From Oerskovia enterophila (GTDB lineage Bacteria; Actinomycetota; Actinomycetes; Actinomycetales; Cellulomonadaceae): a DNA stretch of 64,000 bases. The position numbers and the translations under genes are program-made. This document shows positions 25,433-33,198 of this stretch, in pieces. The number at the start of each line of letters is the position of its first letter. The stretch's first letter is position 1. Location of the stretch: NCBI RefSeq assembly GCF_001692445.1, contig NZ_MAQA01000008.1, positions 34,007 to 98,006 of the forward strand. Direction: 5' to 3'. The notes under the pieces were generated by a model. The model searched no databases and was not told the DNA's origin. It saw only the letters and a program-made list of their open reading frames with translations.

Positions 25433-26932
25433 ATGGAACCACCACGCCCCCTGGCGCCCGAGGCCGACGTCGCCGAGGCGATCGCCGACTCCCCTGCCTT
25501 CGGTTCCCCCGCGGCGGCCGCGCCTCCGGACGACACAGGTCCCGACGCCCACGGCCCCTCGGGCAGTGGCCCGACCGGCGGCGGCCTGTCCCCCGCGACC
25601 CAGCGCACGGTCATGATCGGCATGGTCGCTCTCGTGCTGCTCGGCGCGTTCGAGGCCCTGGCCGTCGCGACCGCGATGCCGACCGTCGCGCAGGCCCTCG
25701 ACGGCCTGACGCTCTACGCGGTCGCGTTCGCGGGGTCGATCGCCGCGAGCGTCGTCGGGATGGTCGCCGCGGGCCGCTGGTGCGACCGGTTCGGCCCGAG
25801 CCCGTCGCTGTGGGCAGGCGTCGGGCTCTTCCTCGCCGGCCTCGTCGTCGCGGGGCTCGCCCCGACCATGGAGGTCTTCGTCGCGGGGCGGGTGGTGCAG
25901 GGGCTCGGCACCGGGATGTACATCGTCGCGCTGTACGTGCTCGTCGCCCGGGTGTTCCCCGAGGACCGGCGCCCGTCGGTGTTCGCGGCCTTCGCCGCCG
26001 CGTGGGTCGTGCCCTCGATCGTCGGCCCGGCGGTCGCGGGGCTCGTCGTCGAGCACGTCGGGTGGCGCTGGGTCTTCCTCGCCGTGCCGTTCCTCGCGGT
26101 CCCGGCCGTGCTCATGATGCGCCCCGGCCTGCGCGCCGTCGTGCAGGACCGCCGCGCACCGGACGCGGCGGACGCCGCCGACCGCGGCGGGAACGCAGCC
26201 CTGTGGTGGGCCGTGGCCGCGGCCGTGGGCATCGGTCTGCTGCACTTCGCGGGCCAGCAGGAGGGCGTGCTGCTGTACGCCGCGCTCGTGGTCGCGCTCG
26301 GTCTGGTCGTGGTGAGCGTGCCGCACCTGCTCCCGCGCGGCACGGTGCGCGCGGCGCGCGGGCTGCCCTCGGTGATCGCGATCCGCGGCCTCGTCGCGGC
26401 AGCCTTCACGGGCACCGAGGTCCTGCTGCCGCTGCTCCTCTCGCACGAGCGCGGCCTGTCCCCCGCGCAGGCGGGCGGGGTCCTGACGTTCGGCGCGATC
26501 GGCTGGTCGGTCGGCGCGTGGCTGCGCGGGAAGGCTCACTGGGGATGGCCCCACTCGCGCTTCGTCCTCGTCGGGTCGTTCCTCATCGCGGGCGGGATCG
26601 CGGGCACCGCGCTCCTCGCGTGGCCCTCCGTGCCCCCGATCCTCGGCATGCTCTCGTGGACCGTCGCTGGCCTGGGGATGGGCATGGTCCACCCGACGCT
26701 CTCGGTGCTCACGCTCGCCCTGTCGCCCGAGGACCAGCAGGGCGCCAACAGCTCGGCGCTCCAGGTCTCGGACGCGCTGTCCGCGGCGATCGCGCTCGCG
26801 GTGACCGGGTCGATGCTCTGGGCCCTGCACGACGCGTTCGGCCTCCTGGCCTACGTCATCTGCTTCGGCGTGACGGTCGTGATCGCGCTGCTCGCGGCGT
26901 TCGTCGCGCCGAGGACACGGGTCCCGGCCTGA
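25433..26932 (+). CDS. MFS efflux transporter, 499 aa
   Basis: Major facilitator superfamily exporter. A 55-residue Pro-rich N-terminus precedes about 12 or more membrane segments. The loop after segment 2 carries AAGRWCDRFGPSPSLWAG, the MFS motif A region (G-x-x-x-D-R). The central loop follows MMRPGLRAVVQDRR. Closest in look to drug-exporter type MFS proteins. An AGGAAT site lies before ATG 25433. Divergent soxR and its operator in the spacer suggest induction by redox-active drugs or pigments, which would be the substrates (inference). Confidence 0.88.
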   Translation: MEPPRPLAPEADVAEAIADSPAFGSPAAAAPPDDTGPDAHGPSGSGPTGGGLSPATQRTVMIGMVALVLLGAFEALAVATAMPTVAQALDGLTLYAVAFAGSIAASVVGMVAAGRWCDRFGPSPSLWAGVGLFLAGLVVAGLAPTMEVFVAGRVVQGLGTGMYIVALYVLVARVFPEDRRPSVFAAFAAAWVVPSIVGPAVAGLVVEHVGWRWVFLAVPFLAVPAVLMMRPGLRAVVQDRRAPDAADAADRGGNAALWWAVAAAVGIGLLHFAGQQEGVLLYAALVVALGLVVVSVPHLLPRGTVRAARGLPSVIAIRGLVAAAFTGTEVLLPLLLSHERGLSPAQAGGVLTFGAIGWSVGAWLRGKAHWGWPHSRFVLVGSFLIAGGIAGTALLAWPSVPPILGMLSWTVAGLGMGMVHPTLSVLTLALSPEDQQGANSSALQVSDALSAAIALAVTGSMLWALHDAFGLLAYVICFGVTVVIALLAAFVAPRTRVPA

Positions 26933-26942
26933 GCCGCGGCAA

Positions 26943-26964
26943 CGCCCGGGCTGCGGCCCGGGCG
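26943..26964. terminator. Bidirectional terminator hairpin
   Basis: CGCCCGGG-CTGCGG-CCCGGGCG has 8-bp perfect arms between the convergent MFS stop (26932) and the cbiX stop (26976). No U-tract. Confidence 0.6.
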
Positions 26965-26975
26965 GTGCGGTCCGC

Positions 26976-27902
26976 CTAGCGAGCCGGCAGCGCCGCGACG
27001 CCCTCGGCGTAGCGGTCGAGCACGATCGCGGTCAGACGAGCGTCGGGGGCGAGCGGGGCCGTGACGACGTCCGCGCCGGCCTCGAGCAGGCGGTCGTGGA
27101 AGAAACCGGGGGCCAGCAGGTAGGCGGCGATGACCACGCGGGGAGGCTCGTCCTCACCGCCCGACGGCGCCGCGCCGGCCGCGTCGGCGCCTCCGCCCGG
27201 GGCGGTGGTCGCCTCGCCCGGGACCGCGGCCACGCCGAGCGCCTCGCGCGCCGCCGCGACCGCGTCACGCACCGACGGGGTCGCCATGGCGCCGAACCCG
27301 ACCGTGACCGGTCCGTCGTGGTGCGCCCGCAGGTGCTCGGCGACGGCCTCGACGTCGCGCGCGGCCCCCGACCTGCTCGACCCGGCGGCCGCGAGCACGA
27401 CCGCGTCGTGCGGACGCGTCCCGGCCGCGGCGAGGCGGTCCGCGAGGATCTGCGCGAGGCGCGGGTCGGGGCCGAGCGCGCGGGCGGCGGTCGCCGCACC
27501 GTGCTCGGGACCTCGTCCCTCGTGCTCGGGCGAGACGGCCTCGGTGATGTCGACGTTCACGTGGAAGCCCGTGGAGAGCAGCAGGGGGACGACCACGGCC
27601 TGACCGGCCTGCCCGCCCGGCCCCTCGCCCGGGGCGCGCGGTGCGACCGCGTGCGTGACGACGTCGGCCACCTCGGGCTGCTGGACGTCGACGAACGCCT
27701 CCCGGACGTCCAGGTCGGGGCGCGTCGCACGGACGTCGTCGAGCAGCGCACGGATCGCGGCCTGGCCTGCGACGTCGTTGGTCCCGTGCGAGCAGCCGAC
27801 GAGCACGGGTGCGGCTGCTGGGTCGCCCGCTGCACCTGCTGTACCCGACGACGGGCTCCCCTCGGTCTCGCCGGAAGGGAACCCCAGGATCTCCGTGCTC
27901 AT
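26976..27902 (-). CDS. cbiX: Sirohydrochlorin chelatase (CbiX-like), 308 aa
   Basis: Inserts iron into sirohydrochlorin in siroheme synthesis. The N-terminal motif VGCSHGTND carries catalytic H39, followed by AFVDVQQPEVADVV. A second half contains VVLAAAGSSRSGA, FGAMATPSVRDAV and the YLLAPGFFHDRL segment with its conserved His, so both CbiX halves are present in one chain. A Gly/Ala/Pro-rich linker sits in the second half. ATG 27902 overlaps the HemD stop by 4 bp. It is the last gene of the nirB-nirD-cobA-hemD-cbiX unit and supplies the cofactor for NirB. Iron rather than cobalt is assumed from context. Confidence 0.88.
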   Translation of the reverse strand: MSTEILGFPSGETEGSPSSGTAGAAGDPAAAPVLVGCSHGTNDVAGQAAIRALLDDVRATRPDLDVREAFVDVQQPEVADVVTHAVAPRAPGEGPGGQAGQAVVVPLLLSTGFHVNVDITEAVSPEHEGRGPEHGAATAARALGPDPRLAQILADRLAAAGTRPHDAVVLAAAGSSRSGAARDVEAVAEHLRAHHDGPVTVGFGAMATPSVRDAVAAAREALGVAAVPGEATTAPGGGADAAGAAPSGGEDEPPRVVIAAYLLAPGFFHDRLLEAGADVVTAPLAPDARLTAIVLDRYAEGVAALPAR

Positions 27903-29059
27903 GCCAGCTCCAGTCGATAGCCACGTTTGACGACGGTCTTGACGAGGGCGCGCTCGCCCACGGCCTCGCGCAGCCGGGCCACGGCGACCTCCGCGGCGTG
28001 CGGGTCCCGCGAGTCGCCGGGCAGCGCCGCGAGGACCTGGTCGCGGGTCACGATCTCCCCGGCCCGGGACGCGAGCAGGCGCAGGACCTCGAGCCCGCTG
28101 GGCGAGAGCGGGAGCACGCGACCGTCGAGCACCGCGACGCGCGAGCGGATCTGCAGGATGCCCGCGACGGTCACGAGCGCGAGGGTCTCGGCGTGCTCGT
28201 AGTGACCGACGAGCGTGCGGACCAGCGCCCCGAGGCGCCCGCGGTCCGGCTGGAGGGTCGCGATCCCGCGGTGCGCGAGGGGGCGGGCCGTGATGGGTCC
28301 GACGGCAGCGGCGATCATGCTGCCGCTCGCGAACCGCGCGACGACGGCGTCGCCGACGCCCTCCGACTCCGCGGCCGCGAGCCACGCCTCGGCGCCCGGG
28401 GCCGAGGTGAAGACGACGGCGTCGATCTCGCCGCCCGCCGCGGCGTGGACCGAGGCCCGGAGCGCCGCCTCGTCGGGCGGCGGGCCCCAGCGGTAGACGA
28501 TGAGGCTCGCGACGTCCGCGCCCGCCTGCGCGAAGACCGTGTCCAGGCCGTCGGCCCCCGCACCGTGGTGCTGGACGGCGATGCGCAGCCCGTCGACGCC
28601 CTCGCCGAGCAGGACGTCGGCGATCTCTCCCGACGTCTCCGACTCCGCGACCCAGTCCGCCTGGAGGCCGGCGGCCTGGATCGCGCCGCGCGCCTTGGGT
28701 CCGCGGGCGACCAGGCGTGCCCCGCCCATGACGGCCAGGAGCTCGTCGGCCAGCCCGTGGGCGTCGGCCGCCTCGATCCAGCCACGGAACCCGATGCCCG
28801 TGGTGACGACAACGACGTCCGGCGGGTGGGCGATCAGGTCGCGCGTGCCCGCGAGGAGCGCCTCGTCGTCCTCGTTGGGCACCATGCTCAGGGCGGGCGC
28901 GTGGCGCACCTCGGCCCCCCGGCGGACCAGGGCCGCGGCGAGCTCGGCCGAGCGCCGGTCGGCCGTGACGAGAACCGTGCAGCCGGCCATGACCTGGCCG
29001 AGCGCGGGACGCTGCGCTGCGGTGGCGGGGACCGCCGACCCCTGGACCGCTCCCGTCAC
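27899..29059 (-). CDS. hemD: Uroporphyrinogen-III synthase fused to a winged-helix DNA-binding domain, 386 aa
   Basis: Residues about 25-275 are a HemD domain (VLVTADRRSAELAAAL, VVVTTGIGFRGWIEAA, VFTSAPGAEAWL). Residues about 290-386 form an OmpR-type winged helix (LSPSGLEVLRLLASRAGEIV, RDQVLAALPG, HAAEVAVARLREAVG, VVKRGYRLEL). Such fusions are known in actinobacteria, for example near nitrite reductase and cbiX in mycobacteria. The C-terminal domain may make it a regulator of nitrogen or siroheme genes. Translation is coupled to cobA and cbiX by 4-bp overlaps. Confidence 0.9.
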   Translation of the reverse strand: MTGAVQGSAVPATAAQRPALGQVMAGCTVLVTADRRSAELAAALVRRGAEVRHAPALSMVPNEDDEALLAGTRDLIAHPPDVVVVTTGIGFRGWIEAADAHGLADELLAVMGGARLVARGPKARGAIQAAGLQADWVAESETSGEIADVLLGEGVDGLRIAVQHHGAGADGLDTVFAQAGADVASLIVYRWGPPPDEAALRASVHAAAGGEIDAVVFTSAPGAEAWLAAAESEGVGDAVVARFASGSMIAAAVGPITARPLAHRGIATLQPDRGRLGALVRTLVGHYEHAETLALVTVAGILQIRSRVAVLDGRVLPLSPSGLEVLRLLASRAGEIVTRDQVLAALPGDSRDPHAAEVAVARLREAVGERALVKTVVKRGYRLELA

Positions 29060-29790
29060 CGGGCCATCTCCGGGACGAGGGCGGGGACCAGCAGGTCCGC
29101 GGCGGCCACGTCCCCCACGACCACGACCGCCGGGGCGCGCACCCCGACCTGGGCCGCGCGCTCGACGAGCGTCCCGAGCGTGGCGCGCGTGACCCGCTGG
29201 TGCTCCGTGGAACCCGACTCGACGACGGCGACGGGCGTGCCGACGTCGGCCCCGGCGGTGACCGCCTGGTCCGTGATCTCGCTCAGCATCGACACTCCCA
29301 TGAGGATCACCAGGGTAGCCGTGCGATCGCGGACCGCGGCCAGCGCGCCCACGTCCAGACCGTCGTGGCCGTTGACCACGAGGAACGCTCCGACCGTCCC
29401 GCGGTGCGTGAGGGGGATGCCCGCGAGCGCCGGGACCGACAGGGCGCTGCTCACGCCCGGCACGACCTCGACCGGGACCCCCGCGGCGCGGCAGGCCAGG
29501 ACCTCCTCCCCACCGCGGCCGTACACGAACGGGTCGCCGCCCTTGAGCCGCACGACCGTGAGGCCGCGCCGCGCCTGCTCGACGAGGATCGCGTTGATCT
29601 CGTGCTGCGGCACGGGGTGGTGGCCCGGGGTCTTGCCGACGTCGATGACCTCGACGCTCGCGGGGAGGTCGTCGAGGACCTGGAGGGGGCCCAGGCGGTC
29701 GACCACGACGACGTCGGCGGTCATGAGCGCACGGTAGCCACGGAGGGTGAGCAGGTCGGTCGCTCCGGGGCCGCCGCCCACGAGGGTCAC
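29056..29790 (-). CDS. cobA: Uroporphyrinogen-III C-methyltransferase (SUMT, CobA), 244 aa
   Basis: Makes precorrin-2 by two SAM-dependent methylations at the branch to siroheme. Family signatures are VTLVGGGPGATDLLTLR at the start, RLKGGDPFVYGRGGEE in the middle, VVPGVSSALSVPALAGIPLTHR, and VILMGVSML. Start GTG 29790 is placed directly before VTLVGGG. A GTG at 29853 is also in frame and would add 21 residues, most of them encoded by repeat C1, giving the same S-E-x-x-R-A peptide seen in nasA and nasB. The stop overlaps hemD. Confidence 0.9.
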   Translation of the reverse strand: MTLVGGGPGATDLLTLRGYRALMTADVVVVDRLGPLQVLDDLPASVEVIDVGKTPGHHPVPQHEINAILVEQARRGLTVVRLKGGDPFVYGRGGEEVLACRAAGVPVEVVPGVSSALSVPALAGIPLTHRGTVGAFLVVNGHDGLDVGALAAVRDRTATLVILMGVSMLSEITDQAVTAGADVGTPVAVVESGSTEHQRVTRATLGTLVERAAQVGVRAPAVVVVGDVAAADLLVPALVPEMAR

Positions 29791-29799
29791 CGATCCGGT

Positions 29800-29839
29800 G
29801 TCAGAACGTGGCCGGGGTATGGCCCGGTGTGCTTCTGAC
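29800..29839. repeat. Family C palindrome, copy C1 (nirD-cobA junction)
   Basis: GTCAGAACGTGGCCGGGG pairs imperfectly with the complementary right half ending GCTTCTGAC. If the longer cobA start is used it is translated as SEAHRAIPRPRSD in the same frame as the other family C copies. Otherwise it is an intergenic hairpin between nirD (stop 29883) and cobA. Confidence 0.85.
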
Positions 29840-29882
29840 GCCTTGTCCGGCACCGCGGGGCAGGGAGCCGGTGACCGGGCGG

Positions 29883-30317
29883 TCAGCACGCGGTCCCGTC
29901 CGCAGCGGGCACGCCCACGTGCACGACGCCGGCACGCACCTCGACGGGCCACGTCACCAGGTCCGGTCCCGCTGCGAGCACCGGGAGGAACCCCACGGGG
30001 TCGAGGCACACCCCGGTCTCGAGCGCGAAGACCTGCTTGTACATCGGCGACGCGACGGTCGGGACGCCCCCGCGCGTGCCCACGATCCCACGCGACATGA
30101 CGTTGGCCCCGCTGAACGGGTCGAGCTGCTGGACCGCGAGCACCCGCCCGTCGGTCAGCCGGAAGAGCGCGACCTGCTGCCCGCCGACGAGCGCCGCGGC
30201 GCCGCGCTCGACCGCGAGGTCCGAGGCCCGGCACACGGCCTCCCAGCCCGTCCCGCCCGCGCCTCGTGCCCCCGTCTCCGCCACCACGGCCTCGGAACCC
30301 CACGTGCTCGTGCTCAT
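29883..30317 (-). CDS. nirD: Nitrite reductase small subunit NirD, 144 aa
   Basis: Rieske-fold small subunit of NADH-dependent assimilatory nitrite reductase. The core WEAVCRASDLAVERGAAALV, ALFRLTDGRVLAVQQLDPFSGANV, MSRGIVG and VASPMYKQVFALETGVCLDP matches NirD. As usual for NirD the Rieske Cys/His ligands are largely absent (no C-x-H pair). ATG 30317 overlaps the nirB stop by 4 bp. A longer open frame through nirB on the same strand is a shadow. Confidence 0.92.
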   Translation of the reverse strand: MSTSTWGSEAVVAETGARGAGGTGWEAVCRASDLAVERGAAALVGGQQVALFRLTDGRVLAVQQLDPFSGANVMSRGIVGTRGGVPTVASPMYKQVFALETGVCLDPVGFLPVLAAGPDLVTWPVEVRAGVVHVGVPAADGTAC

Positions 30318-32998
30318 CTGCGTACCTCCAGAGTCGTCCCGGCGATCAGAACCCCACCCGTCGCAGCGCCCTCGCGCTCGGCGGTCGTGGCCGGTCGCGG
30401 CTGGCCGCGCTCGGCGACGTACGCGAGGTCGGGGTCGGCCGTCGCGGGCGCGTTGACGAAGGAACCGAACCGCCGGAGCTTCTCGGGGTCCTCCAGGACG
30501 GCGCGCCACTCGTCCTCGTACGCGTCGACGTGACCCGCCATCGCGGCGTCGAGGTCCGCGGCGATCCCCAGGGAGTCCTCGAGGATCACCGCGCGGATCC
30601 CGTCGAGGCCACCCTCGACCTCGTCGACCCACACCGACGTGCGCTGCAGGCGGTCCGCGGTGCGGATGTAGTACATGAGGAAACGGTCGATCGTGCGGAT
30701 CATCGTCGCGTCGTCGAGATCCTCGGCGAGGAGCCTCGCGTGCTTGGGCGTGAAGCCGCCGTTGCCACCCACGTACACGTTCCAGCCCTTGTCGGTCGCG
30801 ATCACGCCGACGTCCTTGCCGCGGGCCTCGGCGCACTCGCGCGCGCACCCCGAGACCCCGAGCTTGATCTTGTGCGGCGAGCGCAGCCCGCGGTACCGCA
30901 GCTCGAGCTCGACCGCCATGCCCACCGAGTCCTGCACGCCGAACCGGCACCACGTCGACCCGACGCACGACTTCACGGTCCGCAGCGACTTGCCGTACGC
31001 CTGGCCCGACTCGAAGCCGTGCTCGACGAGCCGGCGCCAGATCAGCGGGAGCTGCTCGATCCGCGCACCGAACATGTCGATCCGCTGGCCGCCCGTGATC
31101 TTGGTGTAGAGCCCGAAGTCCTTCGCGACCTGCCCGATCACGAGCAGCCCCTCGGGCGTGATCTCCCCGCCCGGGATGCGCGGGACCACCGAGTAGGTGC
31201 CGTCCTTCTGCATGTTCGCCATGACGTGGTCGTTGGTGTCCTGGAGCGCGGCCTGCTCTCCCGACAGGATGTGACCGTTGCCCAGCGACGCCAGGATCGA
31301 CGCGATGACCGGCTTGCAGATGTCGCAACCACGGCCGGGGCCCGCGGCCGGGAGCCCGGCCGGGGCGACGCCGTCGGGCGTCTCCGGCACGCCGGCAGGA
31401 ACGCGACCGAACCGCGCGATGATCTCGCTGAACGTGTGCAGGTCCGCGACGCGGACCGCGTCGAAGAGCTGCGCCCGCGAGAGCTCGAAGTGCTCGCACA
31501 GCGCGTTCGAGACCTCGATGCCGGCCTTCTCGAGCTCGGTCGTCGTGATCTTCTTGACGAGCGGGAGGCACGAGCCGCAGCTCGTGCCGGCCTTGGTGCA
31601 CGACTTGACCGCGGCGACGTCGGTGCACGCGTGCTCGGTCACGGCCGAGCGGATCGTGCCCGCCGTGACGTTGTTGCACGAGCAGACGGTCGCGTCGTCG
31701 GGCAGCTCGAGCCCCGCCGCGCCGCCCCCCGACGAGCCCTCGGGCAGCAGGAACGCCCCGGGGTCGCCCGGCAGCTCGCGCCCGACCATGGGACGCAGCG
31801 ACGCGTACGGCGTCGCGTCGCCCACGAACACGCCGCCCAGCAGGGTCCGTGCGTCGTCGGACAGGACGAGCTTCTTGTAGACGCCCGCGACCGGGTCCGC
31901 GTAGACGAGCTCCATGGCGCCCTCGGTGCGCGCGAACGCGTCGCCGAAGCTCGCGACGTCCACGCCGCGCAGCTTGAGCTTGGTCGCGGTGTCCGCACCG
32001 GGGAACGTCGCCTCGCCGCCCAGCAGCCGGTCCACGACGACCTCGGCCATCGCGTACCCCGGGGCCACGAGCCCCAGGCACCTGCCCTCGATGCACGCGA
32101 CCTCGCCGACCGCCCACACGTGCGGGTCCGGCGTCCGGCACGACAGGTCGACGACCGCGCCACCGCGCTCACCGACCGGCAGGCCCGCGTCCCGGGCCAG
32201 GTTGTCGCGCGGCCGGACGCCCGTCGCCATGACGACCACGTCGACGTCGAGCCGCCCTCCGTCCACGAAGTCGAGGCGGCCCACGTGACCCGTGGTGCGC
32301 GCGGGCCGCATCTCCTTGGTCGCGGTGCTCACGCGCACCGCGATGCCCATGTCGTTGATGAGGCGACCGAGCGCCTGCCCGCCGCCCAGGTCGATCTGGG
32401 CGTCCATGAGGTGCGTCCCGAACTGGATGACGGTCGCCTGGGCGCCGAGCGCCTTGAGCGCTCCCGCGGCCTCGAGCCCCAGGAGCCCGCCGCCGATGAC
32501 GGCGCCGCGCACCGGGCGGTCGTACGACGTCCCGGCCCGCTCCTCGCGCTTGGCCTCGACCCACCCGCGCAGGGCCGCGACGTCGTCGATCGTGCGGTAC
32601 ACGAACACGCCCGGCAGCTCGTTGCCCGGGATCGGCGGCCGGGCCGCGTCCGAGCCCGTCGCGAGCACGAGCTCGTCGTAGTCGTGGACCCGGCCCAGGC
32701 GGTCGGTGACCTGACGCGCCTCGCGGTCGATCGAGTCGACGCGGCAGTCGCGGACCAGTCGCACGAGCGGGTCGTCCCACAGCGCGGGGTCCCCGAGGTT
32801 GAGCTCCTCGGGGTCGCGCGCCGAGAAGTAGGAGGTGAGCGCGACGCGGTCGTAGGGGTAGCGGGGTTCCTCGGCGAAGACGGTGACCCGCCACTCGCCG
32901 GCGGTGTCACGCGCACGCAGCGCCTCGACGAGGCGCTGGGCGACCATGCCGCCGCCGACGATCACGAGATGGCGGGGAGAGCTCGATGGTGTGGTCAC
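30314..32998 (-). CDS. nirB: Assimilatory nitrite reductase large subunit NirB, 894 aa
   Basis: Reduces nitrite to ammonium with NADH in the cytoplasm. The FAD site VIVGGGMVAQRLVEAL is at about residues 13-27 and the NAD site VIGGGLLGLEAAGAL near 160. A BFD-type [2Fe-2S] domain carries CSCNNVTAGTIRSAV and CTKAGTSCGSC near 436-480. The siroheme/[4Fe-4S] ligands are SCVGSTWCRFG and GVSGCARECAE near 675-720. GTG 32998 is preferred over an upstream ATG (33082) because CAGGAG lies 6-11 bp before it and the FAD motif follows closely. The gene opens the second nitrogen transcription unit, behind its own GlnR-like promoter. Confidence 0.94.
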   Translation of the reverse strand: MTTPSSSPRHLVIVGGGMVAQRLVEALRARDTAGEWRVTVFAEEPRYPYDRVALTSYFSARDPEELNLGDPALWDDPLVRLVRDCRVDSIDREARQVTDRLGRVHDYDELVLATGSDAARPPIPGNELPGVFVYRTIDDVAALRGWVEAKREERAGTSYDRPVRGAVIGGGLLGLEAAGALKALGAQATVIQFGTHLMDAQIDLGGGQALGRLINDMGIAVRVSTATKEMRPARTTGHVGRLDFVDGGRLDVDVVVMATGVRPRDNLARDAGLPVGERGGAVVDLSCRTPDPHVWAVGEVACIEGRCLGLVAPGYAMAEVVVDRLLGGEATFPGADTATKLKLRGVDVASFGDAFARTEGAMELVYADPVAGVYKKLVLSDDARTLLGGVFVGDATPYASLRPMVGRELPGDPGAFLLPEGSSGGGAAGLELPDDATVCSCNNVTAGTIRSAVTEHACTDVAAVKSCTKAGTSCGSCLPLVKKITTTELEKAGIEVSNALCEHFELSRAQLFDAVRVADLHTFSEIIARFGRVPAGVPETPDGVAPAGLPAAGPGRGCDICKPVIASILASLGNGHILSGEQAALQDTNDHVMANMQKDGTYSVVPRIPGGEITPEGLLVIGQVAKDFGLYTKITGGQRIDMFGARIEQLPLIWRRLVEHGFESGQAYGKSLRTVKSCVGSTWCRFGVQDSVGMAVELELRYRGLRSPHKIKLGVSGCARECAEARGKDVGVIATDKGWNVYVGGNGGFTPKHARLLAEDLDDATMIRTIDRFLMYYIRTADRLQRTSVWVDEVEGGLDGIRAVILEDSLGIAADLDAAMAGHVDAYEDEWRAVLEDPEKLRRFGSFVNAPATADPDLAYVAERGQPRPATTAEREGAATGGVLIAGTTLEVRR

Positions 32999-33051
32999 GG
33001 GGGCTCCTGGGGGGTGCGGTCCGGGTGTCCGGGAAGCAGCTGCTGCTCCGG

Positions 33052-33104
33052 ACACTAGAGACGCGCGGTTTCCACGCCGCACCCTCCCCTTTGCCCCTCC
33101 GTAA
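33052..33104 (-). promoter_or_regulatory. GlnR-like composite site and -10 element of nirB
   Basis: On the minus strand: GTTAC-N6-GCAAA (a/b-type GlnR half pair; TTAC to AAA = 33104-33090), N16, GGAAAC (33073-33068), N10, TAGTGT (-10, 33057-33052). Spacing equals that upstream of narK at every step. GlnR boxes follow GTnAC-N6-GAAAC repeats, so nitrogen-dependent activation is likely. Confidence 0.7.
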
Positions 33105-33107
33105 CGT

Positions 33108-33143
33108 TCTTCTCACGCGCACGGCGGGGTGCGCGTGAGAAGA
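33108..33143 (-). terminator. Terminator hairpin between nasB and nirB
   Basis: Perfect 15-bp arms (TCTTCTCACGCGCAC and its complement) around GGCGGG. Lies 56 bp after the nasB stop and immediately before the nirB promoter, separating the two nitrogen transcription units. Confidence 0.7.
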
Positions 33144-33198
33144 GGGATCGTCGATCCGGAGGGGCGCCGGCACGGCGCTGAACCGTCGCCCGCCCAGG

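Noticed and set aside
28000..29900. Extension of the cbiX and cobA frames far upstream (469 and 415 aa readings)
   Set aside because: The added residues lie over hemD or nirD in a different frame and lack homologous features.
30266..33058. 930-aa plus-strand ORF opposite nirB
   Set aside because: Arg/Asp/Val/His-rich antisense shadow without any motif; nirB is unmistakable.
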